Shown: positions 56,107 through 64,000 of the stretch, piece by piece
How positions within the stretch are numbered: the first letter of the stretch is position 1
Layout: each line of letters opens with the position of its first letter
NCBI GenBank assembly: GCA_030704615.1
Contig: CM060733.1
Location: forward strand, 55,428,001-55,492,000
Source of the DNA: Takakia lepidozioides
Taxonomy: Eukaryota; Streptophyta; Takakiopsida; Takakiales; Takakiaceae
Reading direction: 5' to 3'
Length of the DNA stretch: 64,000 nucleotides
Notes under the pieces: generated by a model
The model's input: the letters and a program-made list of their open reading frames with translations, nothing else
What the model was told of the DNA's origin: nothing
Database searches by the model: none
Made by a program: the position numbers and the translations under genes

Positions 56107-57280
56107 TACATGCCAACAAAACAACAAGGTATAGTACATGAGTACGTCTTACCATACCTAATGCATAGAATTCATGGCACACACCAATAAAAAGGGGGGC
56201 CTGCCCACTGCCCACCAGCGGCGTTGCATGGAGGGCCCCAAGTTTGGGCACCTCCTTGTACCCAAGCTCCTTGGGGTCCTCCATTGGACCCACTTGGAAT
56301 CCATGACCACGTGTTCGTTGTCTATGGAGGGGCCATGGGCTACTGCCAGGTAGGTGCTCCTTGCTGCAGCCACGTTTGCCCACCTTTGGATTGCACCCAT
56401 GGGCCATTCGGACCTTGTTGCACCCATGTCATAGGTGGACCAGTAGCATTAGCCACAGCCTCAGTCCCCCCTTCCTTTGCGCGCTTTGATGCAGCCTAAC
56501 ACAAGCCCCCTCCACCCCACAAAGTTAGCAATGATGGAAAATAAGGTCAACTGGGCAACGAGCAAGGTCGGCAGTTCGTGAACGCATACAAACCTTGGCC
56601 CAACGTGCCAAGAAAAGTTTGGCATCCAATGGCGTGAATGCATGGAATGTCATGCTCTGGCGCCCTAGCAATGTCCCACATCCATTCAGTATTAAAACCC
56701 TAACACATGTTCTAACCCTTTGAAATTTAATCCAGCAGTCAAGCCATACATAGTCCAACTCGTAAGCCATTCATCTTTCTCACAAAGTTTCCAGGTCATT
56801 CACATTTAGGAAAGAACCAAGGTTTGATATATAACATTTACCACCATATATGCAGATTGTAAACTCATCACAAAAGCAGATTGCAGGTCTGGAGATAAAT
56901 CTCCGGAACCAGGCTCAAAGTATATCAGGTTTGAAATGAAACAATCAACCACTCATGCCTTAAGTTCACAAGCCAATCATAGTAGTAATAGGCTTGGTTA
57001 TATAAACCAATCACCATCTCAGTCACTGTGAGCATATACATTTCATGCCATTCTCTAGCCTCTCCCTCACTCTCAGTCTAGCCCCACACACTCCCTTCTC
57101 CATCAGTTCATCACTCCAAAGATCATTCCTCCGCCATACACCCCAGCCTCTTACTCACTTAGATTTACCCTAAACCTTGCTCGGTTCTGCCTCTACCTCT
57201 GCTTTACACAAAACCCTACCCTAAACCCTACACATCATGAAAATGCTCAATTGCTTCCACAATCTGAGGGGAACTAAGGG

Positions 57281-57500
57281 TGAGATTGTACTCATAAGAC
57301 GTTGTTTGCCGTAGCCTTGTGGCCATTGACCCCGCGCCCAGTTTGAGCGGGAACAAAAGGAACAGAACCTACCTCTGTCAGGGGCTGACGTTGGTAGTAA
57401 GACTTACCTTCATATAAAGACCACATGTCCTCCTTCCAACTAAGTTCAGCAGATGTTCAACAATCCTTTCACCATCTCTTCACACAAGACATCCCCTACT
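57281..57500 (-). mobile_element. LINE 3'-end fragment (family A) inside the CACTA element
   Basis: On the minus strand this reads AGACATGTGGTCTTTATATG, then GTCAGCCCCTGACAGAGGTA, and the tail GGGGTCAATGGCCACAAGGC ending GAGTACAATC. It is much closer to the CSP41A-intron copy (4745-4880) than the copy at 20209-20470 is. It marks a third level of nesting: LINE in CACTA in Ty3. Confidence 0.75.
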
Positions 57501-57654
57501 TTAATGATTGTACCGCTGGCATGAGCAACATCTAAAGGCAGTACACCAGCAACACTTCACCAGCAGAGACACCCATTCCATAGCACTCAAGCACTTTCAT
57601 GACCTCCTACTGTAATTCAGAATATTGTTCCTTCTCCCATGAGTATCAAACCCC

Positions 57655-57990
57655 GCGATCGCGGTTGTCCCACCATCGTGCATGCCTTCATGCCCCGATT
57701 CTAGGGCTTGAGTCCCTATCTGCCCCCTATCCCACCAGGTCCGCTCGTCATTGTACATTGAGAAAAGCCACACCTTGCGATCGCGGTTGTCCCATCATCG
57801 TGCATGCCTTCATTCCCCGATTCTAGGTCTTGAGTCCTTGTCTGCCCCCTATCCCACCAGCTTTGCTCGTCATTGTACATTGAGAAAAAGCCACACCTTG
57901 CGATCGCGGTTGTCCCACCATCGTGCACACCTTCATGCCCCGATTCTAGGTCTTGAGTCCATGTCTGTCCCTATCCCACCAGCTCTGCTC
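57655..57990. repeat. Three tandem copies of a 122-123 bp repeat within the CACTA element
   Basis: Units start at GCGATCGCGGTTGTCC: 57655, 57777 and 57900. Each contains CATCGTGCA, a CCCCGATTCTAGG word and TGTACATTGAGAAAA (the last unit diverges there). The 8-bp palindrome GCGATCGC opens every unit. It lies inside the right half of the CACTA element. Confidence 0.88.
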
Positions 57991-59082
57991 GTCGTCTCTC
58001 ATGATCAGACTCGACACTATAAGAAAACAAACATAGCTCTGTCATGTTTGTCTTTCACGATCAAACTCGACACAAAGAAAACAAACAGATGCCACAATGG
58101 CAGGGAAGACAAAAAAAACGCGAAGTCCCCTCACTCATGACTAGATGGATGAATGTAGCGATAGATGGATGGATTTTTGGGTTTTCCATCAATACACAAA
58201 CCACTAAAGTTTTTCACCACAGAAGTAATACCAATCACTGGTGTGTATGTAATCACTAACGCGTAACCACTGGCCGAGTGGTTCCAGTTACTAAATGGTA
58301 TGTAACCACTCACTCTACACCACTCTCAAAGTGGTACCAATCAATGGGGTCTTTAACCACTCCAGATCTACGTATACTGTCCCCGTCCACGTGGAATAAT
58401 ATAGTTCATAATTAAATATATTTTGAAATGATAAATCTTAAATAAAAATTGAATTATTACACGTGGAGTAGCAAGTGGTTTCAATCACCTCCCATCACTC
58501 AAGTGTCTTCAACCACTCACAACCCACCCCAGAAGTAGTACCAATCACTCACGTGTATGTAACCACTCACAAGTGCCCACTTGAAGAGTGGTTCCATTTA
58601 CAAAAGGGTCTTAACCACTCACATTCCACCACTGTGCAAGTGGTACCAATCATTGGGGGGTCTTTAACCACTCCAGATCTACGTATATTATCCTCGTCCA
58701 CGTGGAATAATATATTTTGAAATGATAAAAATCTTTAAAAAAAAATATATTACACGTGGAGTAGAAAGTGGTTTCAACCACTTCCCATCATTGAGGTGTC
58801 TTTAACCACTCATAATCTATCACTGTACCCGTCTATGTCGGATATTATCATTATTAATATAAATATTTGACCAAATGTTGAATAATAAATATAAAATTAA
58901 ATATTACACGTGGATTACTCAGTGGTTGAAACCACTTCCAACCACTCCATATTTTGCCACCGTGGCATTTCATCGGAATTAACCACTGACCAGTGGTTAC
59001 ATTACTTGGAGTGATTTATAGAGTGATAAAAGACAAGAGTAGTTAAGGGGGCCAGTGATTATTCCGCGTTTTTCTTCTAGTG

Positions 59083-59905
59083 ATGGGCTGTATATACTGT
59101 GGCTTCTTCTTCATCCGACAGTCCACTGGACCAATCATGATCATGTTTTGATCGTGAGAGTCTGACTTCCCCAATCGTGGTGTGATTGGGCTTGTGTTAA
59201 CCATGGTCGGCCAAGTAGTAGCAAATATCCTTCTGCCACATCCTCCATTCTGAGAATGGTTATTGATACTTCGTATACCAGTCCTGCTACTTCCATTGCA
59301 AGTCGTCTGATGATACCCAATGGCTGTACTTTTCGTTGATCGGCCATTCGTACCGTGAATGGAGCAGGTTCCATGTGCCCCGATCCTAGTGACTTCTTCA
59401 TCTTCTATGTTATGATATTCACTCTGGATCCTCCATCGATGAGTACATCCGTTACCAGCTTCCGTCCAATACGTACTTATATTACTGGTATTGCTTCGTC
59501 GTAGTTTGGAGTTTGTTGTATAGTTGTGGGTTTAATCGTGTAAACCTCTGGTGTTGGTTCTCGTTTTGGTGTGGGGGTCAATGCCTCGATTGCCCGAAAT
59601 AAAGTTTTCTTGCAGCGTGGAGCAATTTTTAATAATTGTCCGATGGTAATTTGGGTCTTGGTTTGGCAGATTACTTCAGCCAATTCTGTTTCCGTGGTTG
59701 CATTCGTGGTCTTCATCGTTGGTCTGAATTGATTATCTGGAGTTGGCTCTCCAGAAGGTATATGGGTTCCCTCTTGCATTTGAGCTATGGCTTTACTTAC
59801 CTCCTGGTGTAAGCTGGGGGGTGCTATTCCGTGAGCCCGGAGGCATGAGCATGAGAGCCCACTTGAAGGGGAGCTTACCGAAATGAGGTGGGCGACACAC
59901 AATTA
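59083..59905 (-). pseudogene. Ty3-type protease region, upstream part of the split pol
   Basis: Minus-strand frames hold a linker with LAEVICQTKTQITIGQLLKI (59902-59477). A protease follows with LVTDVLIDGGSRVNII (about 59465-59415; DGG in place of the usual DTG or DSG), an in-frame TAG, and then VAEGYLLLLGRPWLTQAQ (59401-59141), the C-terminal protease motif. The reading continues into the CACTA insertion and resumes at 54176. The gag and 5' LTR are not found upstream; a LINE RNase H fragment on the other strand begins at about 59900. Confidence 0.8.
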
Positions 59906-60254
59906 TAAGAAGCACTCAACGATCCTCACATTTCCCCGGATCAAAACAACCAAAGCCTGGGGCATGGCACAACCGTGCCCCCCCCAGGTAATACCGGGCG
60001 AGCTCATGGCCATCCACGACGCTCTCTCTCTACTTGACGCTTTGCCCCCCCCATACTACATCTTCACTGATAGCCTCACCTCTCTATTTCTTATTCGAAA
60101 CCACATCTTCCGCCCTTCTTCCCAACCACAACGAAGCCCTCGTCATCCACGGATGCACTCAAAGGAACACAGTGCTGGTCCGCATAGAAACAAGCTTCAA
60201 AATCCAAAGAGGAGGCCATTCATTTCTGGTAGGGACGAAGTGGCAACACACTAA
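59883..60254 (+). pseudogene. LINE RNase H fragment
   Basis: A 123-codon frame carries GELMAIHDALSLLDALPPPY followed by YIFTDSLTSLFLIRNHI. These are the Glu and Asp motifs of the RNase H domain that some non-LTR retrotransposons carry after the reverse transcriptase. Only part of the domain is present and nothing else of the element follows. It abuts the Ty3 protease remnant on the opposite strand. Confidence 0.6.
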
Positions 60255-60946
60255 TATTTGAAATGGCGCGATGACATGCTAGGCACAGTGCATGTGTCTT
60301 GTCTCACAACAGTCGACTCCGTCACATTGCTGAATTATATTACATGCAAGTACATTTGATTTCATCCGGTTACATCCGATTTCGAATCGGACAAAGTGGA
60401 AATCGTGGAGAATAAGTCCATCAATGATGGCACACGATGCATTACGCCATGGCGCATGAGAAGTGGAGAATTCATTGGAACCGGATAGTTGCCGGCGCAG
60501 TTACTCCAGTCCTCCCAACTACATTGGGAGATTGGTACGAAATGTGGCGTGGCTTGTATGTCTTACAACCTCTGTCACACACTGCATTGAATGATTTTGG
60601 ACAAGTGCAATTTATTTCTCTCACACAACCAATTGCAAGGGTGTGGTTAAATCATATCATTATGTATCATTAATTGGGGGCGGCCATGGAAATCCAAAGA
60701 AAACCATTGGATTCTCAGTATCAAGGCCAATGCCGTTTCCCATTCATTGTCCGCCCTTTTACAGCCACTTCAATCAAGAAGCATTCGATTTTTCAAGAAT
60801 ATGCCGGGATTGGTTCCACAGAGGCGGCCTCCTTACTTTTGTCGTGAATGTTGGATGAACATTTGAAGAAGGATGGATGAACAATTGATGAATGGAGTTA
60901 TATGGATGAAGGAACAAAGACTCTTTTATCAATGTTGGAGCTCAAG
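60255..60946. other. Region without recognised gene
   Basis: A 78-codon plus-strand frame (60437-60673, with DWYEMWRGLYVLQPLSH) shows no motif that I can name. Probably mobile-element debris lying between the two Ty3 remnants. Confidence 0.35.
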
Positions 60947-62750
60947 TCATCCACTTGAGTCTGCAGCCCTGCATTTGGCTCCGCCGTGGCCCGCAAGCGG
61001 GCCATCGTCACATTCTCTCAAGAGACTATCCCTGATCCCTCCCTTCGGCACGTAGAGGCGCTTTTGTTTGTACTGGAGCAGTCCATTGTGCAAATGGAAC
61101 TGCGATTTAACCCCCATCCTCAAGTCTCGCATCACGAACTTCGTCATCTTATCCTTCCGATAAGCCTTCCGGATCTTTCTTTGGAGTGTTGTCTCGCCCC
61201 TGTACACCAACATGAGCTGCTGCTTTCTACCTAAAGCATCGGCCACCACATTGTCTCGTCCCGGTTTGTACTGGATATCCACGTCAAACACTGCCAAAGT
61301 GTCTTACCACCTAAGTTATTTTGGGGACAACTTAGGCTGCGTGGCAAAATACTTCACCGTGACATTGTCCGTGAACACTTTCACCGGGTTGGAACCAACA
61401 TAGTGGTGCCAAAGCTCAAGGCAATGCAGCACCGCCTTCATTCATTTCTCGTGCGTAGGCCACCTTCGCTCCACTTCATTCAATTTTTTACTTTCGTAAG
61501 CCACTGGACGTCCGTCCTGCATGAGCACACCCCCGATCGCGAAGTCCGACGCATCTGTATGAACCTCAAATGGACGGTCGAACTCCGGGATTTTCAGGAC
61601 TGGAGCTTCCGCCAACCGCTGCTTCAACTCGGCAAAAGCTTGGCCACAAAAGGTGTTCCATACCCATACCTTGGACTTACACAGAAAGTCCGACAACGGC
61701 CCCGCGATCTTGGCGAAATTTCTCACATATTTTTGGTAATAGGAGGCGAGTCCTAGGAAGGATCGCACTCCCAGGACCAAAGTCGGAGGCTCCCAGTCCA
61801 AGATCCCCCTCACCTTTCTGTCATCCATTTTGATCCCATCCTGTGTAATCACATGCCCTATGAACTCCACTTTTGTGACCCCGAATTCGCACTTTGAAGC
61901 TTTGGCATGCAGCTTCCCTTCCCACAATTTCTGGAACACCCTTTTGAGGTGCTCCAGGTGCTCTTCATTTCTCCTCCACGACCCACTCCTTTGCTGACAA
62001 CAGGTTTATTTGCCCTCCTACTTGGTTGGGCGTTTTCGACACTCGTAACACTTCGCCACCATTCCCACACGGTAGCGTGACTATTCTCTTGCGACCATCT
62101 ATGACCGCTCCGGATTTGCTCAAAAATGTCAACCCCAAAATGAGATCCACTCCATTGATCTCGCAAATGGTGAAGTTCTTACGTCCCTCCCAACTCCCCA
62201 GCTGAAGAGGAACATCGAACGCTCCATCATCCCTTTTATCTCTCCCGAGCATTCCCAATTGCTCAATTCTGTTGGCTATTTCGAATGTCTCCTCCACTGT
62301 ATTATGAGGTAACATATCCACTTTCTTTTGTAATTCAGGTCTTAGTCCACTCACAAACCAAGTTTTCTGTAATCCTGGTGCTGGTACTGTAGCCAGCTTT
62401 TTCATCATTAACTCCATTTTCTCCATATATTCTTCAACAGTTTCATGCTTCTTTTGCCTTAACTGTTGTAAACTCCCATACACTTCATCCTCAGTTTTGC
62501 TTGTCCTAAACTAATTTCGGAATGTTGTATTAAGGCCATTCCAGGTTAGGAAATGATTATTAGGAAACCTTGCATACCATTCACTTGCTTTCTTGATAAG
62601 TGAACAAGGAAATAGTCTCATCTTGGCATCATTGCCATTCTCATTGTTCACTATACACATGTGCTCAAATTGCCTGATATGTACATCAGGATCCCATTTT
62701 CCTGCATATATTGAAAAAGGTGGTTTTGCCCGTGTTGGAGGTACCGCCAT
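60947..62750 (-). mobile_element. Second decayed Ty3-type element: gag to integrase N-terminus
   Basis: Minus strand, 5' to 3'. The gag start (62750-62511) has GKWDPDVHIRQFEHM and EWYARFPNNHFLTWNGL; a stop follows. The rest of gag (62483 on) has EEYMEKMELMMKKL and FVSGLRPELQKKVD, and joins directly to a protease C-part (DLILGLTFLSKSGAVIDGRK), so the CCHC knuckle and protease active site are deleted. RT resumes only at its thumb (61939: CEFGVTKVEFIGHVITQDGI), so the palm with its DD box is missing. RNase H follows (HTDASDFAIGGVLM, with several stops; KPGRDNVVADALGRK). Last is the integrase zinc-binding start (LLRECDDGPLAGHGG), cut off at 60947. Inactive through deletions and stops. Confidence 0.87.
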
Positions 62751-62985
62751 CTGTGGCCCTACATGAAGGCACCTTCTTCAACACATTTCACCCTGATTTT
62801 CCCTCTTGTCAGAATCGGCCTTAAATTTCCATGTTGAAGTTTGCAAGTTAGCTGGTTGAGTGAATCTGGTTTGGAGTGACTTTGACATGCTACTGCCAAT
62901 GTGATATTGTCAGCTGCTAGCAGCAAAGGAAAAGATGAATGCATGATTGTGCAGAGGCATGGATAGCTGAAGGAGAAGGGATAGA

Positions 62986-64000
62986 GTGGGTGAGTGTGGG
63001 TCCAGATTCATCCAAGACGGCCAGATTTCAAGCACTAAAATTACGTATGATCCCCTGTGGAACAATAGCTACAAGAAACCTACATGCGTAGATGGTCAAC
63101 TAGAGGCAATAGCTGCAGCGGCACAGTTGATAAAATCAGGCACCTCAACCATGACCACAGCCTCTGGAAGAGGATCAAGAGAGGGGGTCCACAATGCCTC
63201 TTCTAGTACTTTTGGGCATGTGAAGATGCTTTGTGAGGCAGACAAAGTGAAAGAGGCTCTACAGACTTTAAACCAAGGAGGCATTTCAGCAGATTCAGAT
63301 ACGTATGTCTGTCTTGCATAAGTGCATGAAGATGAAAGGCCTTAAAGCTGGAAAGCAGGTGCACACTCACATTATCCAAAGTGAATTCACGCCAAATGTT
63401 TTTCTAGTCAACACCCTTGTCAACATGTATGTTAAGTGCGGGAGCATCATGGATGATCACCAAGTGTTCAACAGAATGTCTCAACGATCTTTGATCATGT
63501 GGAATATAATGTTGGCAGGATTTACCAAGCATGGGTGGTCAAATCCTCCATGGGTCGTGCCACAAGGTCAAGGCCAATGTGGTGAGGGCACCTTCTTCTT
63601 CTACCTATTTCAGCCTGTTTTGCCCTCTCATCAGACTCGGCCCTGAGATGCATATTGAATTGTCAAAGACAATGTGGTGAGGGCACCTTGATGTGGTGAG
63701 AAAATGATGCGCGAAGGGGTAAAGCCCAACCACATCACTTTCATTTGTGTTTGCAATGCGTGTGCAAGCCTGGGAGCCCTGGAAAAGGGGAAAGAGGTCC
63801 ATGATGACATTGTCAAAGCTGGAATTGTACCAGATGTCATTGTGAACACTATCCTAATGGACATGTATGCCAAATGTCGGTGCATTAAGGATACGAAGGG
63901 AGTTTTCAACACTGTGGCTGAACGAGATGTGGTGTCATGAAACACGATGCTTGTAGGGGTATGCACAGCAGGGACGTGGTAGGGAGGCTTTAGAGACCTG
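62986..64000 (+). pseudogene. PLS-type pentatricopeptide repeat (PPR) gene, broken, runs off the right edge
   Basis: PPR proteins bind organelle RNA. Repeat text: LCEADKVKEALQTLNQGGIS (to about 63300), then after a frameshift at about 63310 CMKMKGLKAGKQVHTHIIQS, NVFLVNTLVNMYVKCGSIMD and WNIMLAGFTKHG. A 95-bp insertion-like block follows, flanked by a 20-base direct repeat (63575-63594 and 63670-63689). Then MMREGVKPNHITFICVCNAC, LGALEKGKEVHDDIVKAG and TILMDMYAKC. The TGG codon expected in the VVSWN motif is TGA (63938-63940). A frameshift, an insertion and a stop make it a pseudogene unless strongly edited or spliced. The GKQVH and MYxKCG words are PLS-class hallmarks. Confidence 0.85.

Larger units (their letters stand above)
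54177..59082. mobile_element. CACTA-type DNA transposon inserted in the Ty3 pol
   Basis: The left end starts CACTAAAAGAAAAACGCGGA at 54177. The right end, read inward from 59082, starts CACTAGAAGAAAAACGCGGA and continues ATAATCACT, matching the left end with few differences. Both flanks carry ATG (54174-54176 and 59083-59085), a 3-bp target duplication as expected for the CACTA (En/Spm) superfamily. About 0.7 kb at the left and 0.9 kb at the right are packed with ACCACT/AGTGGT words, the usual subterminal binding sites. The element splits a pol frame that continues on both sides. It has no recognisable transposase catalytic core, so it is probably non-autonomous. Confidence 0.93.

Overview
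This window is nuclear DNA of a plant-lineage eukaryote. Its genes are split by many GT-AG introns. Two encode chloroplast-type proteins (a PDF1B-like peptide deformylase and the stem-loop RNA-binding protein CSP41a), one encodes a plant-type BEACH protein, and a PPR remnant of the PLS type lies at the right edge. Long introns, dense LINE, LTR and DNA-transposon debris and the PLS-type PPR suggest a streptophyte outside the flowering plants (charophyte alga, bryophyte or lycophyte). The exact lineage is inference.

Left part (1-38628), all on the + strand: the 3' exons of PDF1B (1-985), a six-exon CSP41A (2157-6514), and one very large gene, BCHB (8485-38628). I resolve BCHB into 40 exons giving one continuous frame of about 3,525 codons. 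Its order is armadillo-like N-terminus, concanavalin-like domain, PH-BEACH, BEACH, WD40. Its introns hold many mobile-element pieces, notably a seven-LTR tandem array of a miniature LTR retrotransposon (TRIM) whose LTR contains a tRNA-like sequence with A and B boxes (16173-17515).

Middle (39939-43706): a divergent ribosome pair. RLP24 (minus, 4 exons, 166 aa; 60S assembly factor) and RPS6 (plus, 7 exons, 250 aa; 40S protein) have start codons 317 bp apart. A telo-box and a site II-like element lie between them, a natural shared promoter. RLP24 and BCHB converge.

Right part (about 44.5-64 kb) is almost all mobile DNA. It holds a decayed L1-like LINE (44520-47070), a fragment with a 2A-like motif (47148-47447), a CACAG minisatellite, and a decayed gag-like frame converging on a minus-strand Ty3-type pol. 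A 4.9-kb CACTA DNA transposon with matching terminal inverted repeats and a 3-bp target duplication splits that pol; the CACTA itself contains a LINE tail. A second decayed Ty3 element (60947-62750) and a broken PPR gene (62986-64000) follow.

The host genes fall into two themes: chloroplast protein and RNA maturation (PDF1B, CSP41A) and ribosome production (RLP24, RPS6). BCHB is a membrane-trafficking or scaffold-type protein. No operon logic applies. Exon borders were set by eye from splice signals, reading phase and remembered family sequences; no alignment was run.
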